Assembly (NCBI GenBank): GCA_943736015.1
Contig: OX031070.1
Coordinates: 26,247,673-26,311,672, forward strand
Reading direction: 5' to 3'
DNA length: 64,000 bases
Source: Tridacna crocea
Lineage: Eukaryota > Mollusca > Bivalvia > Cardiida > Cardiidae
This document shows positions 1-13,200 of the stretch, one piece after another. Position 1 is the stretch's first letter; every line of letters begins with the position of its first letter. A program made the position numbers and the translations under genes. The notes below the pieces were generated by a model. That model worked only from the letters and a program-made list of their open reading frames with translations, was not told the origin of the DNA and ran no database searches.

Positions 1-97
1 GAAAAGGAGGAAATGCTGTGTAACAACAGTACTGTATAACAAACCTGATTATTCTTTTTGAATTCCAAAAAATTACCAAATCTGTGTTGTTGAGTAC

Positions 98-292
98 TTT
101 AACCCCTTACCAACTTATTATGCAATATCCAGATTTTAGATTTTCCGGAATTCAAAGCATTTCTCCTTTTTCCACAATGTTTTCTTACTCTATTAAAGTC
201 AAGTTGCATTTTTTGAGTCATGTTTATTTTTGTCTGCAAATGCTTAAATGCTTACATTTTAGACAAGTCTAAAATCTTTTCATTTAGTAAAA

Positions 293-298
<6 letters not shown>
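98..298 (+). mobile_element. TTAA-1 MITE, decayed
   Basis: TTTAACCCCTTACCAA start, half a hairpin core (ATTTCTCCTTTTTCCACAATG) and a readable long arm; the left half of the core is lost. Bases 1-25 are a fragment of another core. Confidence 0.6.

Positions 299-323
<25 letters not shown>
299..323. repeat. (CA)n microsatellite
   Basis: About twelve CA units. Confidence 0.97.
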
Positions 324-348
324 TAAAAATAGAAATACATGTACATCT

Positions 349-465
349 GAGCCATACTATGTGAAAAGGAGGCTTCATGCATCCGCAAAAAAAAAAAGGG
401 AGAAAAAAACTATCGACCAAGGTCAGCCTGCCAGGTCAGCACAGTCCGGCCTGGGCCAAAACTTT
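349..465. mobile_element. family I inverted-repeat element, fragment
   Basis: GAGCCATACTATGTGAAAAG end and the AAGGTCAGCCTG..GGTCAGC segment match the elements at 35.2 and 36.0 kb. Confidence 0.45.
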
Positions 466-555
466 AAGCTGTTGATAAATTTTCTGCATGCTCAAGGACC
501 AGTGCATCTCATGTAGATTGGTTGTTATACACAATGGATTTCATGGACCCATAAT

Positions 556-745
556 CAGATCTCCAGACAGAGGGAGTGATTTTGATTTCGAAATTGAAAA
601 TATTTATTTCTGTTCACTAAACCCTATATTGTGGTTACTCATTAGAATCGGCTCATCGAGCCGATTCTAATGAGTACCCACAATATAGGGTTTGAAAGAA
701 GAAATAATGAATTTGGAATACAGTCATTCCTTTTCTGGAGCTCTG
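556..745. mobile_element. CAGAG palindromic (hAT-like) MITE
   Basis: CAGATCTCCAGACAGAGGGA end and ..TCTGGAGCTCTG end, with central hairpin GGTTACTCATTAGAATCGGC either side of CTCATCGAG, about 629-690. Confidence 0.75.
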
Positions 746-749
746 TGTA

Positions 750-991
750 TTAACCCTTTACTCCATAGATACTCATTTCTACACATTGCTTGTAGGAGCC
801 TAAATGGAAAACTTTTTGGCAAAAGGTGAAATTGCTCGTGAAGAGCTCGTGATGAGCAATTTCACCTTTTGTCACAATGTTTTCTATGCTATCAATTGGT
901 ATCATTTACACATAAGAAACGGCTTCATCCTTGCTGTCATTTAGGGTCAATTAGAGATGCCATAGAAATGCCTTATGGGGTAAAGGGTTAA
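750..991 (+). mobile_element. TTAA-2 MITE
   Basis: TTAA 750-753 and 988-991 flank CCCTTTACTCCATAGATACT ... GGGGTAAAGGG. The core hairpin AAGGTGAAATTGCTCGT has a small internal duplication at its tip (CTCGTGAAGAGCTCGTGATGAG). Confidence 0.85.
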
Positions 992-1067
992 TACTATCGT
1001 GACTTGGATGGTATCATGCACCCCTTTTGCAAGAGCACGGCTCAATTATGCTTTTTCCTTGTTGTAG

Positions 1068-1260
1068 GATAGTGGAACCACTGCATTGCTGGAAAAGGTT
1101 GGAGAAATACACTCAACTGCTGACTTTCCGAGGCAGCAACAGACCTCACACACGGACCTCATCTTGAACACTCGAGATCTACAGGACATGATGGATCTGT
1201 CAGATAGTCTGTTTTCTAGTCTCAACCAGCCATTTGCCTTTCCCAACCCTAGAGAATTGT
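1068..1260 (+). CDS. Mondo: Mondo exon (first in window)
   Basis: Follows TTGTTGTAG and ends before GTAAGT. Begins in phase 0 and ends with one base of the next codon. Encodes a segment with DLILNTRDLQDMMDLSDSL and then QPFAFPNPRE, which resembles the LSDTLF..QPF..P.P.E stretch that precedes the acidic motif in vertebrate Mondo proteins. Confidence 0.85.
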
Positions 1261-4200
1261 GTAAGTATAAATTTTGTTTATTTTATTTGCTAATTGGTAA
1301 CTGTGTTTTCTTTTTAACCCTTTACCAAACAATATTATGTCTTATAACCGTTGAGGAAAAGTCTAAATTCAACACATGGGAAAAGGAGAAAACGCTAACT
1401 AGGACAAGTCCAAAATTTTATCCTTTGGTCAGGAGAGCCTGAATTTATAAAGTTCCTGAACTTTGAAAATACATGTAGTAATGTGTTATTCTGTAAGTGA
1501 AAATGCTCTGATTTTCGACTTTATTTAATGAAGTCTTTTCATTACCTGATGAATCAAATTTACAGTAGACAATACCCATGTAGTACCAGCAACACGAACT
1601 AAGGTTGCGTACATCAGTAAAATCAAAGTAAAACAAAGCAACAAGAGAAATTTCTCCTTTAACCCATTACTCCATAGATATTCATTTCTACACATTGTTT
1701 GTAGGAGCCTTTGGAAAACATTGTGGCAAAAGGTGAAATTGATCGTCACAAGCAATTTCACCTTTTGTCACAATGTTTTCTATGCTATCAAAAGGTATCA
1801 TTTACACATAAGAAACCACTTCATCCTTGCTGTTATTTAGGGTCAATTAGAGATGCCATAGAAATGCCTCATGGGATAAAGGGTTAAAGCTGTTAAAATG
1901 TTTTCCCTTTTGCCACCATGTTTTCTATAGCAGTTTTATGCTTGAGGTGAAAAGAATGTCTGCAGGAGGTTGTTTGTTAACTTTGTTTCCTATCTTACAG
2001 CTGGCCTTGGCTATGCCGATTTTATTCAGCCAGGACTGGTTCAACTTCAGCCTAATTTAGATGATTTTATGGATTTAGATCCCTTGACTGGTATGTGTGT
2101 TTTTTAATCAAACGAAAAACTACATATTCATTTGAAATAAAAAGACATGTGAACCAGTTACCACACAATCCCTACTTTTGATGCCCTTAGAAAGAAGCTA
2201 TTAGAAAACATTGTGGGAAAAGGAGAAAATGCTGGTAACCAGCATTTTCTCCTTTTCCCACAAGGTTTTCTACCCTTCACAAAATAAATTTCAAATTTTC
2301 AGTCACTTCTCTTTTGTCATCTGCAAACGCTTTCGATTTGGACAAACTGAAAATTCCGTTGTTTGGTAAGGAGTTAAAGTCTGTGCATTGCTTTGGAACT
2401 CTACTCTGTTGAATCCTTTATTTATCCTCGGAAACTGATGACTGGTCCAAATTGAAAGCTATTGCAGATGACAAATATGGCTCAAGTGCTACAAGAATTA
2501 GTCATGCAATAGGTTAAAAAACAAATTTTGTGGAAAAAAGAGAAAATGGTGGTAACAAGCATTTTCTTTTATTATACCCCCGCAAACAAAGTTTGTGGGG
2601 GGTATACTGGAATCAGCCTGTCTGTCGGGTGTGCAGTTGGTCTGTCCGCAAAATCTTGTTAGGACAAGTCCTCCTACAGTTTCAGTCCAATTTGCTTGAT
2701 ACTTGGCAGAAGTGTTCATTAGGAGCTGTAGATTTGCAAGACGCAAATTTTGTGAAAATTCCATCAAGAATTACAGAGTTATTGCCTCTGATTTGACTTA
2801 AAAATGCTTTTCCAGGCAACTCCTCCTACAGTTTCTGTCTGATTCACTTTAAACTTGGCAGAAGTGTTCATTAGGAGTTGTAGATGTGCAAGACACAGCT
2901 TTCATGAAAATTCTATGAAGAATTAATGAGTTATTGCCACAATGACATGAAATATAGGGGCGGGGGTATTTATCACCTTTAGTGATAGTTATTCTAGTTA
3001 GATCGTATTTTCAGTCTTCAAAGCCTAGCTGTGAAAGCTCAGTCAGTAGTACTTAGGGCTCAAGGGTTCCACCCTTGGCTTTCTTTCCGAGTATTAATGA
3101 TAGTCAATGCAACGCAATTCATTCCTCTCACTGCTGACTATTGGCCAGTGGCTTTGAAAGAAAACTACTAGTACTCGTAAAAAAAAGCTCAGAAAAACAT
3201 GGATATATAACTTACATAATGTTGAAAATGGCATTAAACACCATACAATTAATCAGCAGTCAGAGTAGAAATCAATTTCTTAACCCTTGAAGCGCCTAGA
3301 AGTTGTTTTTGTGGTCAGAAGTAGATCAAAAGCATATTTGCACAAAACGTGTACCCTGATCTTCCATCTGCACTGCCCTCTTTGCGGAGTCTGCACAGAC
3401 AAAATGCAGTCATGAAAATGCAAATTATCTTGGTCTTATTGTATATTGAAAATATTTATTCAGTTTATTCAGCACTATGAGGATCTCTTGAAATATTTCT
3501 TTTTATAGATATGCTGACTGGATCTAGGTCTCAACAAATTCTCAACCAGACAGAAAACACCCAGGTAAAAGTTTGAATCTCTTCGAAGCAAAAATATTTT
3601 TAACTTGTGGAATTTCAGAGCTCCTGCAGACATTATATAAATGATGGCATAAATCATGATAGGTCATTTATGAAATGGAAAATGCTGGTTACCAGCTTTT
3701 CCAACAAAATTTTTGAAAGGTTGGCATGGCTTGGTCGTTAAGACTTGGAATTGTTAAGCTTTTATGTACACCTGTACCAAATGACCTAATTTCAGACTTG
3801 AAAGCATTTGCAAATGACGAATCTTGGTCACATGGTGGAATTTGTGATGGGTTTTTTTTTTATCATTTAAAATTGATTATCCTGGCTGATCTGATAGAAC
3901 TCAAATAATATTGAAAGTGGCAGAAACCAATGTTACAGCTCTAATAAACAATCTCAAGATTTCACAACTCTGAAAAAGAGGTCTATTGAAAATATTCTGA
4001 GAAAAGGAGAAATGATGGTAGCCAACATTTTCTCCTTTTCCTGCAATGTATTCTACCCTTCCAAAAGTAACTTTTATATTTAGTCAAATATTTTTGTGGT
4101 ATTTGTCGAAGACAATACCACTATGAGTTCAAGATTGAATTTTGATAACCATGTATCTTATTTTGTGCAAAGCCAAAGGAAATAAACCCAGTTAAACTCA

Positions 4201-7200
4201 TTTTTTCTCAGGCAAATGAGTTTTACGGTGGCACTCAGATATGTAATTTGAAATGGCATATTAAAATACATTGGGCGAGGCCATCGATTGTTGAGATGCT
4301 TATTTTTTATTGAAAAAAGCTTCTCTCGCTCATAGCCTTTTATGGGCGCAATGATACAAATTTGCCAAATGACCTTGGGCTTTTTCGTTCCAAAACCAAT
4401 TCGTTCCATAGCTTGTTCGTCCTATGATTGCGCGCTACTCCATTTGATTGCTCATGAATATTTATAGATAGAGGTAATTGATTGTAATGTTGGAAATTAA
4501 ATGTAAAAGGCTAGAGATATTCCAAAATTATAGTTTTCAGGAACAAACTTAATTTTGTTCGATATATCAATAGGATTTTTCTCTCTATTCGTCATGCATC
4601 CTATTGTCGGGGGGCGTTACTCCTGCTTCCTACTAATGATCAAAGGGAAACCACTTATACAAAAGTAAACGAAACTGTCATGAATACTCTCCCTTAAACC
4701 GAAAAGGTATTCATTTGCTTAGTGGGTTGACTTTTAAGCCAGTATTTGAACAATATGTCACGGTTTCTTTCAAACTGTTAATTCCACACAATAGGGTTTC
4801 CTTGACAAATACCACTTCAGCGTTCCCAGCGCTTTGATTTATGTTGGCTAGAAGTGTTTTCATTTCATACCACTCATAAGTATTGCTATCTGTTACAGGG
4901 TTTAAGCCATTACCACACAATCCCTACTTTTGACGCCCCTGAGAAAGAAGCCTTTAGAAAACATTGTGGGAAAAGGAGAAAATGCTGGTAACCAGCATTT
5001 TCTCTTTTTCCCACAATGTTTTCTACCCTTCACAAAACAAAATTGAAATTTTCAGTCACTTTCATTTTGTCGTCTGCAAATGCTTTCAATTGGACAAACC
5101 TAAAATTTTGTCGTTTGGTAATGAGTTAATCTTTTATACAGTAAGTAAACACTGGGTTTTTTTCACAGGAGTGTCCTTGGGCAAGACACTTCAGAGCCTA
5201 GCCTAGTACTGGTGAAACCCAGGAAACATGAATATGTGAACTGTCGCCGTGATATGACTGAAATACTGTTGAAAGCGGCGTAAAACACCATTCAAAAAAA
5301 AAAAAAAAAAAAGTAAGTAAGTATCTGAAGGTGTAAAGATCACTTTGTACAATAATGGGTAGAGTTTTACTGTATTGTTTGCAATGTAGTCAGCGGATAT
5401 TATTTATTTTAGATTGGCCAACATTCGAGGCTGCAGCATGGTGACGTAGAAATGGCACTTTCACCCCAAATCATGACACAAGATCAGATGATAAATAGCC
5501 AGCTTAGTCAGCCTAGTCCAGGGCCGTCCAACAGAATGATGGTGGATAGTCCAGGACTAACACCTACTGCTGGGTTATCGGAGCAGGATCCTATGATTGT
5601 TGACACAGAGAACTTTATTCTGAATCAGCTGCAGATTCTCCAGCAACAAAAACAAGCGGAGGATATAAATCGACAACTCCAGCAACAAAGGATATTGGAG
5701 ATGCAGAAAAAGAAACAGCAAGAAGAACAAGAGCGTCGCCAGGAACAGGAGAAACAAGAACAGCAGCTGCGAGAGCAGCAAAAACAACAACAGCAGCAAC
5801 AACAGAGAACACAGTTACAGGCTTTGTTACAAAATAAGCCTCAGATAAAGAACATTTTGACAGCTATGGGTGAAAATGCTCCAGCATTACTAGAGGAGTT
5901 ATCCAAAAGTTTACAAGCCCAACAGGCTCAGAATCAGCCGAGTTTGTCTGGGACTACGACTCAAACCCCTGTCTTGAATCAAAGTCAACCAAAGGCTCAA
6001 GTACAAATGCAAAAGACTAATATGAGTCAAAGTGCAAGTCAATTTCAGCTGCAACTTAGCTCAGGGAATTCAACTTTGATTTCAAATCTGTTAAACTCAA
6101 ACAATCAGACTACACAACAGAAACCTGTTCAGTCTATTAATAATACCAGTGCCAAAGCAAGACTTAGTAGCAAGTTTGCAGGTAATACCAGCATTCTTGC
6201 AGCTCTGACTGCAGATGAAAAGCAATCAGCTTTGAGCAAAATGACTGTGCAACCAGCAATAGTGAATAATAAACTTAAACCAGCTCTCAGTGCTAATATT
6301 CCAAAGAAAGACAATGCAGGCTTTACAATTCCAACAGTGAGTGTCCTTCCTCTTTGCTCTTTAATTTTTTACTACACCATCCCATTTATTAACGATTTTG
6401 AAAGATAAGGTTTTTGAAAACATTGTTGATAAAGGAGAAAATGCTGGCAAATAGCTTTTTCTCTTTTCCCACAATGTTTTCTACCCTGTCAAGGAAAGAA
6501 GTCATATGAGCTACATTCAATTTTTCATCAGGAAATTTGGATAGGTCTCTTTTTAGCTCCACTTGCCCAAGGCCAGCAGACCTGTCATGGCCTGGTGGCT
6601 GTTGTGTGTCAGTGTGTTAATGCGTCTGACCATGCTTGTAATAATTTTTATTTCAGGCATCTTTTCTGAAACTACCCGTCCAAATTCAGTGAAATTTCAC
6701 AGAAATTATCCTACCATGGTCCTCTTCAGAATTCGTTGAAGAATTTGATTCCTACAAAAACTCTGGTTGCTATGGCAACAAAACTAAAAAAAATTAACTT
6801 TTTTATAAATATTTTTTTTTTTAAAACTTCAAGGCCTAGGGCCTCTGAATTTGGCATGTGGCTTTATCTAATGGGCAGTTACAAGTTTCTTTATAATACA
6901 GGCCAGGGATCAAAATTGTCTCCATCCCAGGGATCACAAGTTTAACATGGGTTTCCATTTATGGTCTTTTCAATTAAAACATTAATTAAGGTAAAAGCTT
7001 GAAAAGCCAGTGGAGTGATACAGGGCCATCATGGCTGTCTTGTTTTTGTGTTAATCAGGGTGAACATGTTTCATTTTCTCAGCATGGAATATACCATGTG
7101 AAAATGACAAACTGTTTTTTGTGAGCAATTGCTCATTTTTCCAGCATTGTTTTCCAAAGCTGTCTACTGAAGAATTATTTGATTTTTGCTGTAATTAATC

Positions 7201-10200
7201 AGTAATACATCTTTCTCTCGCCTCGAGTGCATACCTTTTTCAGGCACATACTTATTTAAGAACTTTCCAATGTGACAAGGTACTGGTTGAACAATTTTTT
7301 TTTGTTTATTGTTAATCAAAACTGGTATTTTGTAAAGTTAAATGGTATGCTATATCTGTCACTGTAACAGGTTCCATATCGAGCTAAGGTTAAGCCTCGA
7401 GTGATTGCACCTGCACCACCAGCCCCAGCCACGACGACACAATCAACTATCTCCCAACAAAACTCTTACTTGGCACAACTGTTAACCACAGGTAAGTGGA
7501 GTCTATACTTGATCAGTTGACTTCTGACTTCAAAGCAGGGTAATACGGTCCATAGTGTACAGGACTTGAAACTAGGAGGTTGTTTGTCTAACTTTTTACC
7601 AAACAACAATATGTTAGGTTTGACGAAATTGAAAGCATTTGCAGACGACAAAATAGAAGTGACTGAAAGTTTAAGATTTGTTTTGTGAAGGATAGAAAAC
7701 TTTGTGGGATAAGGAGAAATTGCTGGTTACCAGTATTTTCTCCTTTTCCCACAATGTTTTCTGAAGGCTTCTTTCTTAGGGGTCGTCAAAAGTAGGGATT
7801 CTGTGGTAATGGGCTAACTCTTTATCAGACGACAAAATTTAAGACTTGTCCAAATTGAAAGCATTTGCAGATGTGTAAATAAACGTGACTCAGAATTTGA
7901 AACTACTTTAGAACAACCAAAATATCGTGTTTTTAGGAGGTTTCTTCCTGTGGGTCGTAAAACCAGGTATTTTTGGGGCAACTAATTTCTTTCAGAGAGA
8001 TTAGGATTCAATCCTCATGGTTGTTTTGACTATGTTTATGTGGGAAAGTAGCTATTGACTTTGGAATATTTTTGTGCGAAGTCATGATAAGAGAATTTCT
8101 AGAAAAGTGTGGATAGATGCTTGCCACTTGATACTTCTGTAAAAATTTTAATAACAACATTGAACATACCACCCAACTCATAGTTTGAACAGCTTTGGGG
8201 ACCTGTACTCTTTTCTAAATGACAAAATTTACACTGGTCCAAATTGAAAGCACCTGGTGACGACAAAATGAACATAACTCAATAATTGAAATTTCTTTCC
8301 AGCAGCAGTAAAAACATAGTGGGAAAAGGAGAAAATGCTGGTAACTAGCATTTTCTCCTTTTCCCACAATGTTTCCAAAAGGCTCCTGTCCCAGGCTTGT
8401 AAAAACCAGGGACTGTTTGGTAAAGGGTGAAGGAAATGATTTTTTGAAGACATTGTTGGAAAAGGAGAAAATGCCTTTAACCAGTGTTTTCTTCTATTCT
8501 AACAAAATATACTGCACTTTCAAGGCCATTGCCTGTCATTTGGTCAACACTTGTTAATGGTTTCAATGTAAACATGCCTGAAGGTTAGTCAGCTACTGAA
8601 AAGGTTAAACAGGCCGTTCTTTCACGTCTTCGTGTGAAGTATTTAATAGCTCTATTTGAACTCCTATACTAGTTTTCAAAATCATAAACTTGTCCACATA
8701 TGATAGTGCTGGAAGATGACTAATTTAACTGTAGTGTATATATAGGATCTGATATGAGTTGGCTTTGAGATAAGATTTTATTCAACAAGTCGAGAAATTG
8801 TTGTTAAGCAAGCCTAGGCGAGCTTATAAATATTTTTCAAGTTTAATAAATTTTTATCTCAAACGCCCATGAAAGTCAGATTCTTTTTATCACATAACAA
8901 TTTTTCACAAATATAGATCAGATGATACAAAAACATTCATAACTGCACCCGCGGTATTTTTCATGAGACCCATTCACTTGTATGAAATGACGTAAAAATG
9001 ATGTCAAAAATGACATCACACAAATGTGATATCAAATGTGTATAAGATAAGAACATTTGTAATGGGTATATTACACTGAAAACAAGGGAGGTTATGTGAT
9101 AAATGATGGAGTTTTGAAAGGGAGAAAAACAGTTTCAGAACAGTAGAAAGCTGTGATTTCTCACATTGTGTTGAGTCTTCCTGTTTGGTGTTGAAATAAA
9201 GAAATATAAGTAAATTGGATTCAAAAAGGATCTTGAGAGTAGTTTGGACTTTTTTAAAATCAATAACTGATTTCTTATTTCTCTTATTGTTTAGGTACTT
9301 ACCCAGGGGCCTTAGTGAATGTGAAGGAGGAGGCAGCTCTGGCCAACTTGCAAGCAATTCAACCAGCCCCAGGCCCAGCCAGCCCACAGGGTTCAGCCAC
9401 TCAATCCCAGTCCTCCCCAGTTACAGTATCAATTCAAACAGTGGGTGATTTACTAACTATAATGAATCTATAGATGATGAACAAATTTGATTCTTTAGCC
9501 TTTAGCCCTTTCCCAAACTATAAATTTTGGACCCTTCCAAACCGAAAGACTATGCAGACGACGATTTTAGATTTGGAGAAATTGCCAGAAAGTTCTCAAA
9601 GAGGATAGAAAACACTGAGGGAAAAGGAGAAATTGCTCATTATGAGCAATTTCTCCTTTTCCCACAATGTTTTCAAAAGACTTTTACTGTAGACACGTAA
9701 AAACCAGGGCTTGTTTGGAAAAGAGTTAACATGCATTAATATAGCCCTGACCAAAGATTTTATGAAAGCATTATGAGAGGAGAAGACTGTGCTGCTAACA
9801 AGCTTTTTCTCATATGGAAAACGTTTCTTTCACTCTTTTCAAATGTGTAACTTTTTACCACACAACTTGGACTTTTAACATCCTTAAGAAAGAAGCCTTT
9901 GAAAACATTGTGGGAAAAGGAGAAAATGCTGGTAACCTTTCCAAACCAAATTTCAATTTTTCAGTCAAATTTATTTTATCATTTGCAAATGCTTTCAATT
10001 TGGACTAGCCTGAAATTTTCCCATGTGGTAAGGAGTTAAGAATTAAAGGATTCATCTTTCTGCACATTATAGCAACATTACATGAAAAATCTAAAATTTT
10101 ATTTTGTTAACAAAAAGCTCTGTGGAGGACATTCTATGAAAAAGACTAATCATAGGGTCATAGGCTAGATCAGTAAGACACTGCAGAGCCTTAACACTTT

Positions 10201-13200
10201 ACCAGATGACAAAATTTTAGACTGTTCCAAATTTAAAGCAGAAGCAGACAACAAAATTAATGTGTCTCAAAAATGGAAATTTGTCTTGGGAAGGGTAAAA
10301 AACATTGTGGGAAAAGGAGAAAATGCTGGTTACCAGCATTTTCTCCTTTTCCTACAATGATTTCAGAAGGCTTGATGGATTCTTGAAAACCAGGGATTTC
10401 TTGGTAAAGAGTAATCTGAATTCTGGCTCCGTGATGACACTTCAGAGCCCTGTCCTGTGTGTCACATGACATATAAGTGAGCTGTTGGCATAATATAACT
10501 GAAATACTGTTGAAAGAGGTGAAACATCATACAATGAAACTAGTCACAATGATTTTTGGATATTAAGGTGGTCAGTATGCATTGACCTTTTTAGCAACTC
10601 CTCATTTTTTTCATTTCAACTTAAGGCAATTTCAAACTGATATTAGTGAACACTGACAAGTAAAAATGTTTTTTCGTTTGACGAATCATTTGTTCATTCG
10701 TTCACTTGCTCGTTCACTCACCCATTCACTCACTCACTTTGAAGACGAGGGAAATGATCTTCGTGAAACTGCCACTAAAGGCATTAAAAGACATGCTTTT
10801 CTGTTTTTCAGCTTACTCCAGATTTTCCTACCAGTGTATTACTAGCAGCAGCCAATCATGCTTTCAGTTCAAACTCTTTAACTGTGAAAGAAGTTTTACA
10901 GAATGTTTCTCTACCAGGTATGTTGCGACAGTGGTGTTAATTTCTTTGTATAGTGTTTTATAGCATTTTCAACATTGTTTCAGTCATTAGATTGTCCAGA
11001 GTACCTACCAGTGATTCCCTAGAGGAGTTCCCTTTACCAGTGCTTTGCACAATTATTTGTCTCTGGCCACTAGATGCTTTTCTTCATAACCATTGCGTGG
11101 TGAGGAAGAAATGAATCCTGTTGCAGTTACTATCATTAACTTGTCTTGTCAGTGTTTAGAGCACTATAATCAACCTATACTTGTCCAGATTGAAAGCATT
11201 TGCAGACGACAAAGTAAATGGGACTCAAAAATTGAAATTTGTTTTAGAAAGAGTTGAAAAAATTGTGGGAAAGGGAGAAAATGCTGGCTACTAGCATTTT
11301 CTCCTCTTCCCACCATGTTTTCAAAAGGATTCTTCCTCGAGGTTGTCAAAAGTTGTCATTGTGTGGTTAAGGGTTAACAAAAACAAGCTTATATAACCCT
11401 TTACCACACAATCCCGACTTTTAACGACCCTCAGAAAGAAGCCTTTTGAAAACATTGTGGGAAAAGGAGAAAATGCTGGTAACCAGCATTTTCTCCTTTT
11501 CCCACAATGTTTTCTACCCTCCACAAAACAAATTTCAAATTTTCAGTCACTTTTATTTTGTCGTCCGCAAATGCTTTCAATTTGGACAAGTCTACAATAT
11601 TTTTGTTTGGCAAAGAGTTAAACTTGGTGTCCGTGTAGATAGTGATAAATTATATTTTCAGCATCACCCAATACCTCAGTTATATTGGCAAGCTCCTCTC
11701 AGCAGAAGCCTGAAGGTGTTATTTCACCCGCCCCATCCCCATCACCAACCCCCATGTTTTCTCCAACGGCTGAAACAAGTCCTGCATCCGTCAGCTCACC
11801 AGTCTCCAGCTCTATGGATGAATATCATTACACCTTGGTGGGTATTATTTGGTCATTGAATATTACTCTTGACAAAATTAAAATGGATATTTTCAGTCAG
11901 AATCAAACTCAATACTTGTTTAATTCGTTTCCAAACGACAAAATTTTAGGTATGTCGAAATCGAAAGCATTTACAGTCAGCAAAATAAAAGTGACTGAAA
12001 ATTTGAAATTTGTTTTGTGAAGAGTAGACAACATTGTGGGAAAATGAGAAAATGCTGATTACCAGCATTTTCTCCTTTCCCCACAATGTTTTCTAAAGGC
12101 TTCTCTCTCAGGGTCATCAGAAGTAGGAATTGTGTTTTAATGGGTTAATTGGGTTAATAAATATTTTTACATTTATGGAGGGGCAACAGAACTTGTTATG
12201 GGGGGGGGGGGGGGGGGGGGGGGGAGGCAAAACTCATGAATATTGTTATACTCAGGCAGAAGGAATGTTTTCAGGGGTAAACTGGAATCCGCCTGTCTGT
12301 CCGTGTGTTCGTGTGCTAGTATGTCTTTCTGTGTACAAAATAGTGTCAAAGCGCTGGCAGGGATATAAAGTCACATTCAGAGACAGCTCTAGTTTTTCCT
12401 AGGGCCATCTATTCCAGCATATAGGTAAAGTTTAATCCAACTTGGCATATACTTTGACTTTCCCATGTGCATTGAGTCTCATCTTGTACATTATCCTTCT
12501 TTAACATGGAGGGTTAGGTAGTGAATAGATTTTTAGCTCACCTGAGCACATAGTGCTCAGGGTGAGCTATTGTGATCGATCGTTGTCCGGCGTCCGTCCG
12601 TGTGTCCGTCCGTCCATCCGTCCGTCCGTGAACAATTACTTAAAAATTCTTCTCCTCTGAAACCGCCCAACAGATTTCAGTGAAACCTCACAGAAATGAT
12701 CCTTAGGTGATGCACTTTCAAAATACTTCAAAGATTTGAATTCCATGGAGAACTCTGGTTGCCATGGCAAGCGAGAGAAAAAACTTTAAAAATCTTCTTG
12801 TCCCAAACCGTAAGGACTAGAGCTATCATATTTTGCATGTAGCATCATCTAGTGACCCTCTACCAAAATACTTCAAATTATGGCCCTAGTGTTGAAAATG
12901 GCCCTATGTTGTGGGTTTTTGGATTTCACATGGAGATAAAGAAGGAAATCTTTAAAAATTTTCTTGTCCCAAACCATAAAGGCTAGAGCTCTCATATATG
13001 GCATGTAGTATCATCTAGTGGCCCTCTATTAAAATACTTCAAATAATGGCCCTAGTGTAGAAATTGGCCCTATGTTGTGGGTTCTCGGATTTCACATAGA
13101 GATAAAGAAGGAAATCTTTAAAAATCTTCTTGTCCCAAACCGTAAGGGCTAGAGCTTTCATATTTGGCATGTAGCATCATCTAGTGACCCTCTACCAAAA

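Noticed and set aside
220-516. 98-codon frame over the CA microsatellite
   Set aside because: Translation is mostly THTHTH repeat and worn MITE sequence.
5575-5812. Leucine-rich open frames on the - strand inside the large Mondo exon
   Set aside because: They are the antisense of the CAA/CAG-rich coding exon; long Leu runs are a by-product of poly-Gln codons.
11446-12020. Frames joining a MITE to the Mondo exon at 11662
   Set aside because: They read through the intron and acceptor; the exon is in a different, phase-consistent frame.
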